Positions 17,560-27,811 of a stretch of DNA of 64,000 nt are shown here, one piece after another (position 1 is the stretch's first letter; every line of letters begins with the position of its first letter). Under the pieces are notes generated by a model that searched no databases, had not been told where the DNA came from, and saw nothing but the letters and a program-made list of their open reading frames with translations. Made by a program: the position numbers and the translations under genes. Source of the stretch: Rhizobium rhizoryzae (lineage in GTDB: Bacteria > Pseudomonadota > Alphaproteobacteria > Rhizobiales > Rhizobiaceae); NCBI RefSeq assembly GCF_011046895.1, contig NZ_CP049250.1:2578501-2642500 (forward strand), given 5' to 3'.

Positions 17560-18483
17560 TCAGGCCTCCAAGCGCGCCCGCGCGACCTGTTCTCGCCAGA
17601 TGATAAACAGCCCGGACGCGACAATGATTGCAATACCCAGCCACTTTGATGGCGTGGGGAAATCGGAAAACAGCAAATAGCCCAGCACAGTTGCGGAAAT
17701 GATCTCGAAATACTGAAACGGTGCCAGAAGAGACAGGGACGCCATCCGGAACGCGCGAACCACGAGCAGATGAACGTAGCCGGACAGCGACCCCAGTATG
17801 ACAAGCAATGTAAGCCCAAGGGTCGACGAGGGCAGGGACATTGCAAAATCTGTCTGGCCCGCCAGATGCCCGATAACCAGGATTACGCCCATGAAGAGTG
17901 TACCGCCCAGGCCGGACATCATCTGCATTGTCAGCGGTGAGTCGGCGTCGCCAAGCGCGCGATTGAGAAAGAGATAGAGCGTGAAAAGGGCGGCGCAGGC
18001 AATCGGCAGAAGAGAGGTGGGGCCAAAGATAGCGTAGCTCGGCTGGATGACGATCATCGCACCGGCAAAGCCGACAAGGATTGCCAGCCATCTGCGCCAG
18101 CCGACGCGTTCGCCGAGAAAGATTGCAGACATAATCGTCAGCAGGAAGGGCTCGACAAAATAGATGGCGAATACGTCTGCCAAAGGCATGTATTTGACAG
18201 CGGTGAAGAACAGCAGGCTGGCGGCTGCATGAAGCGCACCGCGCAGCAGGTTCATCCATGGCCGCTTGACGTTACGGAAGCTGCCAACACTCCAGAAGAA
18301 AAGCGGTGCCAGAACAACAAGCTGGAAGAAAAAACGATAGAACGTCACTTGGCCGGGCGACATGGTTTCGAATGTCGCCATGTATTTTGCGATGGCATCC
18401 ATCATCGGAAGCACGATCATGCAGAAAGCCATGAGCGCCATTCCCGGTACGGTACGGTCGGTGCTTGCGCTCGCGCTATGCAT
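17560..18483 (-). CDS. EamA/DMT-family transporter
   Basis: 307 residues from ATG 18483, which has GGGAGA seven bases upstream. About ten hydrophobic segments form two EamA repeats (roughly residues 15-145 and 160-295). The drug/metabolite transporter superfamily exports metabolites or S-adenosyl-type compounds; substrate specificity cannot be inferred. It stands alone between frmA and lipB. The minus-strand stretch 17445-17559 after frmA holds no other gene. Confidence 0.85.
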   Translation of the reverse strand: MHSASASTDRTVPGMALMAFCMIVLPMMDAIAKYMATFETMSPGQVTFYRFFFQLVVLAPLFFWSVGSFRNVKRPWMNLLRGALHAAASLLFFTAVKYMPLADVFAIYFVEPFLLTIMSAIFLGERVGWRRWLAILVGFAGAMIVIQPSYAIFGPTSLLPIACAALFTLYLFLNRALGDADSPLTMQMMSGLGGTLFMGVILVIGHLAGQTDFAMSLPSSTLGLTLLVILGSLSGYVHLLVVRAFRMASLSLLAPFQYFEIISATVLGYLLFSDFPTPSKWLGIAIIVASGLFIIWREQVARARLEA

Positions 18484-18551
18484 GAGTGTTCTCCCTATGT
18501 TCGACATCAATCACAGGGACTCACCTTACGTCAAGCGCCTCGTCTGCTCAC

Positions 18552-19274
18552 TCAGACCATTTCCCGTGCCGTTGGTCCAAACACATCCTCGAATGCCTGC
18601 CGCAGCCTGACATCGACGTCCGTCATCAAGATCGGCAGGCCGAGATCCATGAGGCTGGTGACGCCGTAGGCGGAAATTCCGCAGGGCACTATGCCTGAAA
18701 AGTGCGAGAGGTCTGGATCTACATTGAGCGAGAGACCATGAAAGCTGACCCAGCGCCGCAGCCGGATACCAAGTGCTGCAATCTTGTCCTCGGCTATGGA
18801 TCCATCTGGCAAGAGCGGTTTTTCCGGCCTGCGAACCCAAACGCCGACGCGATCCTCACGGCGCTCGCCGCGAACATTCATGGAATCTAGGGTTCGAATG
18901 ATCACCTCTTCCAGTGCGGCGACATAACCACGCACATCTTGGCGCCTGCGCTTGAGGTCAAGCATGACATAGGCCACGCGCTGGCCAGGTCCGTGATACG
19001 TGTATTCACCTCCGCGGCCTGTCGCGAACACGGGAAAGCGGTCCGGTTCGATCAGGTCAGCCGAATCTGCACTCGTGCCTGCTGTGTAGAGCGGCGGATG
19101 CTCCAGAAGCCAGACAAGCTCGTCCGCTTTGCCATCAGCAATCTCCGCTACCTCGCGTTCCATGACCGCAAGCGCATGGTCGTAAGGCACAAGATCATCA
19201 GAGATTCTCCAGCGGACGGGCGGGGAGCCCTCCTTCGGCAGCATGGAAACCTCAAGATCGGTGCGCGTCAGCAT
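18552..19274 (-). CDS. lipB: Octanoyl-[acyl-carrier-protein]-protein octanoyltransferase
   Basis: 240 residues from ATG 19274. LipB moves octanoyl groups from ACP to lipoyl domains, including GcvH in this window, before LipA inserts sulfur. The substrate-binding segment [12 protein letters not shown] lies near residues 87-98. The catalytic Lys is in [16 protein letters not shown] and the catalytic Cys in [13 protein letters not shown]. The longer frame upstream of 19274 is non-conserved and lacks a ribosome-binding site. Confidence 0.95.
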   Translation of the reverse strand: MLTRTDLEVSMLPKEGSPPVRWRISDDLVPYDHALAVMEREVAEIADGKADELVWLLEHPPLYTAGTSADSADLIEPDRFPVFATGRGGEYTYHGPGQRVAYVMLDLKRRRQDVRGYVAALEEVIIRTLDSMNVRGERREDRVGVWVRRPEKPLLPDGSIAEDKIAALGIRLRRWVSFHGLSLNVDPDLSHFSGIVPCGISAYGVTSLMDLGLPILMTDVDVRLRQAFEDVFGPTAREMV

Positions 19275-19463
19275 GGCATGGTTCTCTTTTTTCGATGATG
19301 CCCGCTTATATCCACAGGCGTAAAACCCTGCAAATGCGGGCTCCTCCACATATGGGGATTGTTTCGAGAAATTTATCTTTCAAAAAACTGTCACGGCGCT
19401 CTTGCGCGGGCCAAAACGCTTTGCTAGATGCTCCCTCGCCGACGCAAGAAGGCCTACCACGAT

Positions 19464-19548
19464 GCGGTCGTGGCGGAATTGGTAGACGCGCAGCGTTGAG
19501 GTCGCTGTGGGGCAACCCGTGGAAGTTCGAGTCTTCTCGACCGCACCA
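19464..19548 (+). tRNA. tRNA-Leu(GAG)
   Basis: An 85-nt cloverleaf with a long variable arm. The acceptor stem is GCGGTCG / CGACCGC, the anticodon stem CAGCG / CGCTG encloses loop TTGAGGT (anticodon GAG), and the T-loop is GTTCGAGTC. CCA is encoded. Confidence 0.95.
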
Positions 19549-19558
19549 AGTACTTGAG

Positions 19559-19586
19559 AAAAGCGCTGATTTATCAGCGCTTTTTC
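19559..19586 (+). terminator. Terminator of tRNA-Leu
   Basis: Stem AAAAGCGCTGAT / TCAGCGCTTTT with a short loop and a T-run, 10 bases after the tRNA 3' end. Confidence 0.9.
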
Positions 19587-19752
19587 TCGTTTATGGGACA
19601 ATGATTTTTGGCGTCGTCCTGTTCACTTTTGCAATCCAGCTTTCCAAGTGCCTGCTTTGCAAGGTTCCACCGTTCTACGCGGCGGGTATAGGCCTCGCTT
19701 GTCTTGGCTTCCGAACTGTCGCTAGATTAGCCTTTTAGCTCAGGCGCTACGG

Positions 19753-20151
19753 TCACGGCGCTGCATCGAATGCGTCGGCTTCACTTTGCGTGAGAAACAC
19801 AAACGTGACCAGCTCGCTGTCGTCTTGCTGGCGGATTCCAACCGCAGTCACAATCAAGCGCGCGATTTCGTCCTGCGCTTCACTTCCTGATCGAAACGAA
19901 TGAACAGCGGCTTCGAGTGACTTGGCAAACACCTCGCTGATCAGTCCAAGGCGCATATTGTGCTTCATGATGATATTGCGATCTTCAATGATCGCGACCT
20001 GTTCATCCTTCGGAATACCAGCATTGTCCAGCGCGGTGATAGTCGCATTCGTGGCCAGCTTGATCGGTCCCTCTTCCAGCCATCGATCGACCATCTGGTT
20101 GAACTGACGCATCCGTGATGCAGGAATGGTCTTCTGTACAGATATGGTCAT
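19753..20151 (-). CDS. Hypothetical protein
   Basis: About 132 residues from ATG 20151. It has no signal peptide. The sequence is predicted mostly helical with an acidic-amphipathic middle (DNAGIPKDEQVAIIEDRNIIMKHN) and a C-terminal beta-like segment (DDSELVTFVFLTQSEADAF). I do not recognise the family. Codon use matches the neighbours. It stands alone, and no functional hint comes from its neighbours. Confidence 0.6.
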   Translation of the reverse strand: MTISVQKTIPASRMRQFNQMVDRWLEEGPIKLATNATITALDNAGIPKDEQVAIIEDRNIIMKHNMRLGLISEVFAKSLEAAVHSFRSGSEAQDEIARLIVTAVGIRQQDDSELVTFVFLTQSEADAFDAAP

Positions 20152-20205
20152 CCTGAAACCTTCAATTGAACCAAGCGGACGGCCAGCGTGATCTCGCGGC
20201 AGCAA

Positions 20206-20631
20206 CGTGACGTCAATCGGTCGCCCGACCCCGTTCTAAAGATAACGGCGGTCGCGTCCGCTCGTCTTTTGGCATGCGAAGCAAGAGAAACCAATCCTCA
20301 ACTTATGTGAATCCATCCATTTCCCGAGGAACTTGAAGCAGTGCACGCTTCAGGAGGCCATGGTTCATGCAGATTTCCATCGAAGCCTTCGCGGCTTTTC
20401 AAGCCGGAAAACACACTTTCCCACAGGCGCCAAAATCGGTGGAAAATATTGTTCCGATGCGGGCTACCGCATTGAAACGTCTTGCACGATCTGAGGCGAA
20501 ATCGTCCGTACGGTGGCGCACGGTGACAAGCCGAACCGCAAGGGTTAAGATGATACATCGTCAGCTATTACATCCCGGGCGCTGACGGCTGTGAGCCTTA
20601 ATCGCTTCCGCCTGTTTCAAGGAGGAAAGCG
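20206..20631. other. Intergenic stretch with no gene recognised
   Basis: About 425 bases between two divergent hypothetical genes. It contains two opposing frames of 72 and 86 codons with no ribosome-binding site or family signal, and no clear tRNA, repeat or terminator. The segment next to 20632 probably holds the promoter of that gene. Confidence 0.5.
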
Positions 20632-20955
20632 ATGCCGTTTTCAAAAGCACAGTATGCGGATCTTAATCCCGACCTTCGATTGATCCTGCTGAGGTGGTCG
20701 AAGTGCTTCACGCCGCTCGAATCGGAGCAGCACGCCCTGGTGGAGCGCACGATCGCTTCTGCATGTGAGGATGATTTTCTGGAGATCGGTGAAGATCCGA
20801 AATCCAGGTTGTTCTATCTGATGTTGCGGTTGGTCAATGAGGATCAGGTGTCTCGCGACACGCTACGCACATTCGCGCCGTCTTCAGAAAACGCTGATGA
20901 GATCAACGATCATGCGATCTCCGCAAGCATCGTTTGCCTCGTGACGAAAAAATAG
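20632..20955 (+). CDS. Hypothetical protein
   Basis: 107 residues with a very strong ribosome-binding site (AAGGAGGAAAG) seven bases or fewer before ATG 20632. It is a soluble, acidic, mostly helical protein (ESEQHALVERTIASACEDDFLEIG, cited only for its acidic helices). The family is not recognised. It is convergent with the DUF779 gene, 19 bases apart. Confidence 0.62.
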   Translation: MPFSKAQYADLNPDLRLILLRWSKCFTPLESEQHALVERTIASACEDDFLEIGEDPKSRLFYLMLRLVNEDQVSRDTLRTFAPSSENADEINDHAISASIVCLVTKK

Positions 20956-20974
20956 ACTGAGCGCCTCGCCTTGT

Positions 20975-21331
20975 TCAGGAAGTTTCCTGTCGGAATAGAC
21001 GTGAGCGGGTCAGGAAACGTTTCTCTCGCCCATTGTCGAGAGAGAACATGCCGCCGCGACCGGGAACGACGTCGATAATCAGTTGGGTATGTTTCCACAC
21101 TTCGAACTGGCTGCCGCTGATGTAAACCGGTACGCCGCCGATCTCTCCCAGTTTTACATCCGTCTCGCCAACGCGGTATTCGGTCGTGGGATAACACATG
21201 GGAGAAGAGCCATCGCAGCATCCAGCGGACTGGTGAAACAGAATATCCGGATAATCCTTCTGAATCTCACGGATGAGCTGGAGTGCAGGTTCTGTCGCCG
21301 TTACGCGCGGTTCATCAATTGGTTGATCCAT
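20975..21331 (-). CDS. DUF779 family protein linked to aldehyde dehydrogenase
   Basis: 118 residues. The family's cysteine motif HQSAGCCDGSSPMC lies near residues 33-46, suggesting a metal or redox site. DUF779 genes are repeatedly found next to NAD-dependent acetaldehyde dehydrogenases of the ExaC/AldB type, as here (95 bases downstream of that gene, same strand). A role as an accessory factor for that enzyme is inference from neighbourhood. Confidence 0.88.
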   Translation of the reverse strand: MDQPIDEPRVTATEPALQLIREIQKDYPDILFHQSAGCCDGSSPMCYPTTEYRVGETDVKLGEIGGVPVYISGSQFEVWKHTQLIIDVVPGRGGMFSLDNGREKRFLTRSRLFRQETS

Positions 21332-21425
21332 ACTCTCGTCCTCATCAATGACTGAATCGCTCCAGTAATCAGAAGGCCCCCGATCGGGGAACGGGAGCCC
21401 TCGTCGTCCGATAGTTGGGCGACTA

Positions 21426-22934
21426 TCAGAAGAAGCCGAGCGCTTTAGGGCTATAGCTGACCAGCATGTTCTTGGTCTGCTGGTAATGATCCAGCATCAT
21501 CTTGTGCGTTTCGCGCCCGATGCCGGATTGCTTGTAGCCACCGAATGCCGCGTGGGCCGGATAGGCATGGTAGCAATTGGTCCACACGCGACCCGCCTGG
21601 ATCTCACGGCCAAAGCGATAGGCGCGGTTGCCGTCACGCGTCCAGACGCCAGCACCCAGACCGTAGAGCGTGTCATTCGCAATCTCCAGGGCTTCCTGAT
21701 CATTCTTGAACGTGGTGACGGAAACCACGGGGCCAAAGATTTCTTCCTGGAATATTCGCATCTTGTTGTGTCCGCGGAAGATTGTCGGCTGCACGTAATA
21801 GCCGTTGGCAAGCTCGCCTCCGAGATTGTTGCGCGCGCCGCCAGTGAGCACTTCGGCACCTTCCTGGCGCCCGATATCAAGATAGGAAAGGATCTTCTCC
21901 AACTGTTCACCGGAGGCCTGGGCGCCAATCATGGTTGCCGGATCGAGCGGGTTGCCCTGCTTGATCAGTTCAACCCTCTTGATTGCCCGTTCCATGAAGC
22001 GATCATAGATGGATTCATGCACCAGTGCGCGGCTTGGGCAGGTGCAGACTTCGCCTTGGTTGAGCGCGAACATCGCAAAGCCTTCAAGCGCCTTGTCCAG
22101 ATAATCATCATCCTCTGCCATCACATCTGCGAAGAAGATGTTCGGCGATTTTCCGCCGAGTTCCAGCGTGACCGGAATGAGGTTCTGGCTGGCATACTGC
22201 ATGATCAGCTTGCCGGTTGTCGTTTCACCCGTGAAGGCGATCTTCGCAATCCGCGGGCTGGTGGCAAGAGGCTTGCCTGCTTCGAGGCCAAAACCATTGA
22301 CGATGTTGAGGACGCCCGGTGGCAGCAGGTCTCCCACGATTTCCGCCCAGACCAGAATGGAGGCGGGCGTCTGCTCGGCGGGCTTCAGCACCACGCAGTT
22401 GCCGGCGGCAAGGGCAGGGGCGAGCTTCCAGGCCGCCATCAGGATCGGAAAGTTCCAGGGTATGATCTGGCCAACCACGCCAAGCGGCTCATGGAAATGG
22501 TAAGCGACAGTATCGTGGTCGACCTCGCCGATAGAACCTTCCTGTGCCCGAATGCAGGCCGCAAAATACCGGAAATGATCGATTGCCAGTGGAATATCGG
22601 CGGCCATGGTTTCCCGAATGGGCTTGCCGTTGTCCCAGGTCTCCGCCTGCGCCAGCACCTCCAGCTTGTCTTCCATTCGCTGGGCAATTTTCATCAGGAT
22701 GTTGGAACGTTCCGTCGTAGAGGTGCGGCCCCATTTGTCCTTGGCAGCATGGGCGGCGTCCAGCGCCGCATTGACATCATGCTCATCCGAGCGGGCGATC
22801 TCGCACAGCTTGCCGCCGGTGACAGGTGTGATGTTGTCGAAGTAGCGGCCATTGATCGGCTCGCGCCATTCGCCGCCAATGTAGTTGCCGTATTTCAGCT
22901 TGAACGGTGACTCGACGATTTTCTGGTGCAGCAT
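21426..22934 (-). CDS. exaC: NAD-dependent aldehyde (acetaldehyde-type) dehydrogenase
   Basis: 502 residues from ATG 22934, after GGGAGG; the longer frame upstream is not conserved. The catalytic Cys is in [14 protein letters not shown] and the general-base Glu in LELGGKSPN. The NAD-binding region [20 protein letters not shown] and the paired GEVCTC cysteines mark the ExaC/AldB acetaldehyde dehydrogenase group. It oxidises aldehydes to acids in the cytoplasm. A DUF779 gene follows it, and a GAF-Fis activator gene precedes it on the same strand. Confidence 0.93.
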   Translation of the reverse strand: MLHQKIVESPFKLKYGNYIGGEWREPINGRYFDNITPVTGGKLCEIARSDEHDVNAALDAAHAAKDKWGRTSTTERSNILMKIAQRMEDKLEVLAQAETWDNGKPIRETMAADIPLAIDHFRYFAACIRAQEGSIGEVDHDTVAYHFHEPLGVVGQIIPWNFPILMAAWKLAPALAAGNCVVLKPAEQTPASILVWAEIVGDLLPPGVLNIVNGFGLEAGKPLATSPRIAKIAFTGETTTGKLIMQYASQNLIPVTLELGGKSPNIFFADVMAEDDDYLDKALEGFAMFALNQGEVCTCPSRALVHESIYDRFMERAIKRVELIKQGNPLDPATMIGAQASGEQLEKILSYLDIGRQEGAEVLTGGARNNLGGELANGYYVQPTIFRGHNKMRIFQEEIFGPVVSVTTFKNDQEALEIANDTLYGLGAGVWTRDGNRAYRFGREIQAGRVWTNCYHAYPAHAAFGGYKQSGIGRETHKMMLDHYQQTKNMLVSYSPKALGFF

Positions 22935-23068
22935 GTCATCCTCCCATGGATTGAACTGGTTCCTCCGAACCGGTGAGGAGACTGTGCGCCCGTTGAAGAC
23001 GCGTTCAAAGATGGGGAGTAAGGTTCCGCAGTGCACACTGTCGCAAGTTTGAGACAGTCGAAGCGTGT

Positions 23069-24022
23069 TCAGTTGAGGTTGAGCTTCTTCATCTTGCGGT
23101 GAAGCGTTGCCCGGCTCATTCCAAGAGAAATCGCCGCCTGGGAAACATTGCCGCTCGCGCGCAAAAGGGCACGCTTGAGGGCTGCACGCTCAGCCTGCTG
23201 CAGATCCTCGTTATCTGGACCAGTTCCATCCTGAAGCAGGTCCGCAGCCGGAACTCCGGCGCAAATGCGCTCGTCCGTCAACCTCAGCGCAGCGCGGGCG
23301 GATCTCGTCGCGCCCAGCACGAGGTCGTTCCGATCAACGGCAAGGAGCGCGGAATTGGCCCCAGTTTCGGTTGGCACCAATATGAAGCGTGCCCCGGCAT
23401 AGGCTCTCCGAAAAAGATTGAGTTCAATGCGGATTGCCGAGTCGCGAACCGTCTGCTGAAGGATGTTCAACGTAATGGCGTCCATGTCTTCGCGGCAGGT
23501 CGATACATCCAGCGCGCCGCACAAGCGACCGAGATGATCGCGAATGGGCGAGGTGGTGCAACTCAGCGCAATGTTGGAAGACAGAAAGTGCTGGTCACGG
23601 ATGATCGCAACAGATCGTTCTTCGGCGAGCGCTGTGCCGATACCGTTTGTACCGACACTGGCCTCGGACCAGATCGATCCGGTCCATAACCCGAGTTGAT
23701 GAAAATCCTTGTCGTCGCCGCGCGTCCCCCGACGCTCCAGCGCTACTCCGTCCTGATCCGTCAGGAGGAGGCAGCAACCGGCCTTGCCGACGGTTTGAAA
23801 CAGGCGATCGATTTCATCAGTGGAACTTTCGACCAGAGGTGAGGCGCGGTCGCGTGCGCGGCGAAACTCCACCTCTGTAAGCCTGTCGGGAAGCCTTGCC
23901 TGTTCCGGTGCCAGCTTGTGCATTGTCATGCAGCGGCGCCAGGAGGCAACAACCGTTGACCCCGCAGCAGTCGACTGCGCGGATGCATAGACCTGATCAG
24001 CGTGTGCAACAGTATGCCGCAT
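23069..24022 (-). CDS. GAF-domain, Fis-type HTH transcriptional regulator (AcoR-like, no AAA+ domain)
   Basis: 317 residues from ATG 24022, with GGAGGAG upstream. The N-terminal half resembles the GAF sensor of AcoR-type regulators ([12 protein letters not shown], then [19 protein letters not shown] near 75-95 and [11 protein letters not shown] near 145-155). The C-terminus is a Fis-type helix-turn-helix ([29 protein letters not shown]). The central sigma-54-contacting AAA+ domain of AcoR is absent, so it should not drive sigma-54 promoters. It probably controls the exaC-type gene 134 bases downstream. Confidence 0.87.
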   Translation of the reverse strand: MRHTVAHADQVYASAQSTAAGSTVVASWRRCMTMHKLAPEQARLPDRLTEVEFRRARDRASPLVESSTDEIDRLFQTVGKAGCCLLLTDQDGVALERRGTRGDDKDFHQLGLWTGSIWSEASVGTNGIGTALAEERSVAIIRDQHFLSSNIALSCTTSPIRDHLGRLCGALDVSTCREDMDAITLNILQQTVRDSAIRIELNLFRRAYAGARFILVPTETGANSALLAVDRNDLVLGATRSARAALRLTDERICAGVPAADLLQDGTGPDNEDLQQAERAALKRALLRASGNVSQAAISLGMSRATLHRKMKKLNLN

Positions 24023-24083
24023 CTGCTCCTCCAATCAAATGCACGCCTAATGTGCGCGTCTTTTCATCTCAACGCAATTCCCT

Positions 24084-24111
24084 TTGACAATCGTCAGCCT
24101 CTGATTGTCAA
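24084..24111. promoter_or_regulatory. Inverted repeat TTGACAATC-N10-GATTGTCAA
   Basis: Perfect 9-bp arms separated by 10 bp, 62-89 bases upstream of the GAF-Fis regulator start. A third copy of TTGACAATC occurs in direct orientation at 24215-24223. It is a candidate operator for the adjacent regulator. That the regulator binds it is inference. Confidence 0.55.
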
Positions 24112-24161
24112 ACAGCGCTGTCGCCGCCGTACTCTGACTAACTCTATGAAAAGACGTGCAG

Positions 24162-24178
24162 TTTCAAACTGTTCTAAA
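24162..24178 (+). promoter_or_regulatory. Irr/ICE-like box upstream of the siderophore operon
   Basis: TTTCAAACTGTTCTAAA resembles the rhizobial iron-control element TTTAGAA-N3-TTCTAAA: the right half is exact and the left half matches 5 of 7. It lies 170 bases before the first siderophore gene. A possible -35 TTGACA is at 24215-24220. Iron control is inferred from the motif and the operon's function. Confidence 0.45.
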
Positions 24179-24347
24179 GTGGATAGTTTTTAACTGGTTT
24201 TCATCGGATTAAAGTTGACAATCCTAGTCACGTTAGTAGTTATCGCCCGACTTCGTTTCGGCATTTCCCTCGGCCAAGCCTGCTAACGCCCGCCGCTTCG
24301 GGTTCTGATGTCAGTTGCGCTTTGATCAAACAGCTAAGGAGTTCGCG

Positions 24348-25526
24348 ATGACAGATTTGGTTTCGCCCCTTGCGGCACCTGGATTCCAGAATGCTCATAC
24401 GTTTCTGCTCTCGGCACCGGAACACGAACTGGAAGCGCATGGCGTGATCCGAACTCTGCCCCGTGGAGCAGCCGATAGCCTGAGCGATCGGGTTTCAGAA
24501 TTCTTCCAGACTGCGTCAGATGGACCTGCTCTTCTTGTCGGTGCTGTGCCGTTTGCTTCCAGCGACGAGGACTACCTGTTCCAGCCCGCTCGCATTGGTC
24601 GCCTGCTGGGTGCAAAGTCCGGTGGTGATGCCGCATCCGGCTCCGGGCGCTGGATGCTACGTGCGTGCCCTTCCGCCGCAGACTATGCCGAAAGCGTAGC
24701 AAGATGCGTTGCTGCGCTCACGGATCCCGCGGCTGCAACGCAGGTAACAAAAGCTGTCCTTTCCAGAAGCCTTGAACTGCAGTCGGATTCTGCAATCCCG
24801 GTTGGACAGGTCATCAACCGGCTAAGACGCGATTCCTCTGTGACCGTGTTCAGGACGCCGCTTCCCGCCAAAGCTGCGACTGCTCTTGTCGGAGCGACTC
24901 CGGAACTGCTTCTCTCGAAGAAGGCTGAACTGGCAGTCTCCTATCCGCTCGCCGGATCCGCGCGGCGTTCGAGCGACCCTTCGGCAGACCGTCAGGCGGC
25001 CCGTGATCTTCTGGCGTCCGAAAAGGACCAGCGAGAGCATCGCATCACGCGGGAAATGATTTTCGATACGCTTGGTCCTTATTCGATAGAGATCACAGCG
25101 CCAGAGGGCACGACCATCCGCTCTACGGCCACCATGCATCATCTCGGAACCCGGATCGTCGCGAGATTGAAGGACCGCGCTACGCCGGTTGCGGATCTGC
25201 TTTCGCTGCTCCATCCCACACCCGCCGTTTGCGGATTGCCGAGGCGGGAAGCGGCAGATCTGATCTCCCGACTGGAAGGATATGACCGCGGCTTCTATGC
25301 CGGTGCCGTCGGCTGGATCGACGATCAGCAGGATGGCGAATGGTACGTCTCCATCCGGTGTGCAGAAATTTCAGAGCGTCGTGCACGTTTCTTTGCTGGC
25401 GCGGGCATTGTACCGGGGTCTGATCCCGTCAAGGAAACCGAAGAAACTTCCGCCAAGTTCACAGCCATGCTGACTGCGTTCGGCATCGATGAGCAGGGGC
25501 GACCCTTGCAGGAGTTTGCTGCATGA
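24348..25526 (+). CDS. entC: Isochorismate synthase of the siderophore operon
   Basis: 392 residues from ATG 24348, after AAGGAG. It belongs to the chorismate-binding family (EntC/DhbC/MenF) and converts chorismate to isochorismate with Mg2+. The C-terminal catalytic region shows [23 protein letters not shown] and [19 protein letters not shown]. These are the family's hallmark blocks. It is the first gene of the operon and overlaps entE by four bases (ATGA). In this context DHB rather than salicylate is the expected product, because EntB- and EntA-type genes follow. Confidence 0.95.
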   Translation: MTDLVSPLAAPGFQNAHTFLLSAPEHELEAHGVIRTLPRGAADSLSDRVSEFFQTASDGPALLVGAVPFASSDEDYLFQPARIGRLLGAKSGGDAASGSGRWMLRACPSAADYAESVARCVAALTDPAAATQVTKAVLSRSLELQSDSAIPVGQVINRLRRDSSVTVFRTPLPAKAATALVGATPELLLSKKAELAVSYPLAGSARRSSDPSADRQAARDLLASEKDQREHRITREMIFDTLGPYSIEITAPEGTTIRSTATMHHLGTRIVARLKDRATPVADLLSLLHPTPAVCGLPRREAADLISRLEGYDRGFYAGAVGWIDDQQDGEWYVSIRCAEISERRARFFAGAGIVPGSDPVKETEETSAKFTAMLTAFGIDEQGRPLQEFAA

Positions 25527-27157
25527 TTCCGCTTGAGGCAAATTTCCCGACAGACTTCGCTGCACGCTATCGGGAACAAGGTTATTGGCGAGGTGAAACC
25601 TTTCCGGCATTGCTGCGTGAACGCGCCGAGCGATTTGGTTCGCGCACGGCAGTGGTCGGAGGGGACCAGCGCTGGACCTATGCCGATCTTCTGGAGAAGG
25701 CCGAAGTCGCCGCGTGCGGATTTCTGAAGCTGGGTCTGCAGCCAGGTGACCGCGTCGTCGTGCAATTGCCGAATATACCGGAGTTCTTCTCGGTCGTTTT
25801 TGGTCTCTTCATCGCACGTCTGGTACCGGTCTACGCGCTGCCCGCGCACCGCCAAACTGAGATTCTGCATTTCCTTCAGAAATCAGAAGCTGCGGCCTAT
25901 GTGACAGCTGCCAGCCATGACGGTTTCGATTACCGAGATGTTGCGCGGTCGATCAAGCTTGAGCGACCTGAACTGGAGTGCGTGATCATCGTTGGGGAAG
26001 CGCAGGAGTTCATCTCCTTTGGCTCCTTCGAGCGCGACCAGCACATCGCGTTTGAGCCGGCCGACCCTTCCTCTGTCGCCTTCCTGCAGATCTCCGGCGG
26101 CAGCACAGGATTGTCGAAGCTCATTCCGCGTACTCATGATGATTACATTTACTCCTTCCGGGCGAGTGCTGAGATCTGCCAGCTGACGGAAGAGAGCGTG
26201 TATCTCGTCGCTTTGCCAGCGGCTCATAACTTTCCAATGAGTTCGCCAGGCTATCTCGGGGTGTTCTACGCGGGCGGCACCGTCGTGCTTGCGCCATCGC
26301 CCAGCCCTGAGACGGTGTTCCCCTTGGTCGAGCGGGAAAAGGTCACCATCACCGGGCTTGTTCCGCCGCTCGCACTTCTGTGGCTGCAGGCGGCACCTTC
26401 ATCGAAGCATGATCTTTCCAGCTTGCAGGTGCTGCAGGTCGGTGGTGCGAAGTTCATGCCGGAATCAGCGAAGCGCGTGCGTCCAACGCTCGGCTGCACG
26501 CTCCAGCAGGTGTTCGGTATGGCGGAAGGGCTGGTGAACTATACCCGTCTGGATGATCCCGAAGACATCATCGTGGAAACCCAAGGGCGTCCCATCTCTC
26601 CGGATGACGAGATCCTGATCGTCGACGATCAGGGCAATCCCGTCGCGGAAGGCGAAGCGGGGAACCTGCTGACTCGCGGCCCCTATACGATCCGCAATTA
26701 CCATAACGATCCGGGTGCGAATTCCCGTTCCTTCACACAAGACGGGTTCTACAAGACCGGCGATATCGTGAAGCGCACGCCGGAGGGCTATCTGGTGGTG
26801 CAGGGTCGCGCCACCGATCACATCAACCGGGCAGGCGAGAAGATTTCCGCAGACGAGGTGGAAGACCACCTGCTGGCGCATCCGAATGTTTTTGACGCAG
26901 CGGTCGTTTCCATACCGGATCCGTTCCTTGGCGAGCGCATCTGCGCTTTCGTTATTCCACAGGGCGAAAAGCCGAAGGGTCCAGCGCTGAAAGCCTTCAT
27001 GCGCAGTCGCAAGGTCGCGGATTTCAAGGTTCCGGATCAGATCGTTTTTGTCGACGCCTTCGAACTGACGGCAGTCGGCAAGGTCAGCCGCAAGGAATTG
27101 CGGGCCCGCTTGAGAGCCCAGTTTCTTGGCGATGAAGAATTGAAAGCAGGACAATAG
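25523..27157 (+). CDS. entE: 2,3-dihydroxybenzoate-AMP ligase
   Basis: 544 residues, an adenylation enzyme of the DhbE/EntE type. The P-loop is [14 protein letters not shown], the aryl-acid pocket segment is [14 protein letters not shown], and the C-terminal hinge and Lys lie in KVSRKELR. It activates DHB as its adenylate and loads it on the aryl carrier protein encoded two genes downstream. It overlaps entC by 4 bases and is followed after 4 bases by the isochorismatase. Confidence 0.96.
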   Translation: MIPLEANFPTDFAARYREQGYWRGETFPALLRERAERFGSRTAVVGGDQRWTYADLLEKAEVAACGFLKLGLQPGDRVVVQLPNIPEFFSVVFGLFIARLVPVYALPAHRQTEILHFLQKSEAAAYVTAASHDGFDYRDVARSIKLERPELECVIIVGEAQEFISFGSFERDQHIAFEPADPSSVAFLQISGGSTGLSKLIPRTHDDYIYSFRASAEICQLTEESVYLVALPAAHNFPMSSPGYLGVFYAGGTVVLAPSPSPETVFPLVEREKVTITGLVPPLALLWLQAAPSSKHDLSSLQVLQVGGAKFMPESAKRVRPTLGCTLQQVFGMAEGLVNYTRLDDPEDIIVETQGRPISPDDEILIVDDQGNPVAEGEAGNLLTRGPYTIRNYHNDPGANSRSFTQDGFYKTGDIVKRTPEGYLVVQGRATDHINRAGEKISADEVEDHLLAHPNVFDAAVVSIPDPFLGERICAFVIPQGEKPKGPALKAFMRSRKVADFKVPDQIVFVDAFELTAVGKVSRKELRARLRAQFLGDEELKAGQ

Positions 27158-27161
27158 ACTG

Positions 27162-27800
27162 ATGGCTTTGCCGAAGATTGCACCCTATGCGCTGCCCACA
27201 GCGCAGGAATTGCCGACACCGAAAGGTCCATGGCAGCTGGAGCCGAAGAGGGCGGCTCTGCTGATCCATGACATGCAGAACTATTTCGTAAACGCCTTTA
27301 CGCCGGACGCATCGCCCATAACACCTGCGACAGCACATATTTCACAACTGGCAAAGGCCTGCCGCGCGATCGGTATTCCGGTTTTCTACACTGCGCAGAA
27401 TGGCAATCAGGATCGCCGTGATCGCGGTTTGCAGGCAGATCTCTGGGGGCCGGGCATGACTTCTGCACCGGAGCATCAATCGATTGTACCGGAGCTGCAG
27501 CCGGAAGCATCAGACTTCGTTCTGGTCAAGCATCGCTACAGTGCTTTCCAGCGTTCGAACCTCGAGACCATGATGCGGGCGAGGGGTCGCGACCAGCTGA
27601 TCGTGACCGGCATTTACGCCCATATCGGCTGCATGATGACAGCCGCCGAAGCCTTCCAGCGCGACATCGAAGCCTTTTTCATCGCCGATGCCCTCGCAGA
27701 TTTTTCACGCGATCAGCATGACCTCGCAATCAATTGGGTTGCGGGACGCTGCGGCATTCCGCTGACCACGCAGCAGGCTCTCGCCCGACTTGGAGCGTGA
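27162..27800 (+). CDS. entB: Isochorismatase, stand-alone domain
   Basis: 212 residues. It hydrolyses isochorismate to 2,3-dihydro-2,3-dihydroxybenzoate. Family markers are LLIHDMQNYFVNAF (catalytic Asp), FVLVKHRYSAFQRSNL (catalytic Lys) and TGIYAHIGCMMTAAEAF. Typical EntB, DhbB and VibB proteins are about 290 residues with a C-terminal aryl carrier domain. Here the protein stops before it, and the carrier is a separate gene 11 bases downstream. Confidence 0.95.
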   Translation: MALPKIAPYALPTAQELPTPKGPWQLEPKRAALLIHDMQNYFVNAFTPDASPITPATAHISQLAKACRAIGIPVFYTAQNGNQDRRDRGLQADLWGPGMTSAPEHQSIVPELQPEASDFVLVKHRYSAFQRSNLETMMRARGRDQLIVTGIYAHIGCMMTAAEAFQRDIEAFFIADALADFSRDQHDLAINWVAGRCGIPLTTQQALARLGA

Positions 27801-27811
27801 AGGAGAACGCG

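Noticed and set aside
19604..19738. Hydrophobic 45-codon frame after tRNA-Leu
   Set aside because: No convincing ribosome-binding site and it follows the tRNA terminator directly; chance is likely.
19464..24022. Integrated element at tRNA-Leu
   Set aside because: No integrase, no repeated tRNA 3' end and no change in gene character; tRNA genes here are not attachment sites on present evidence.
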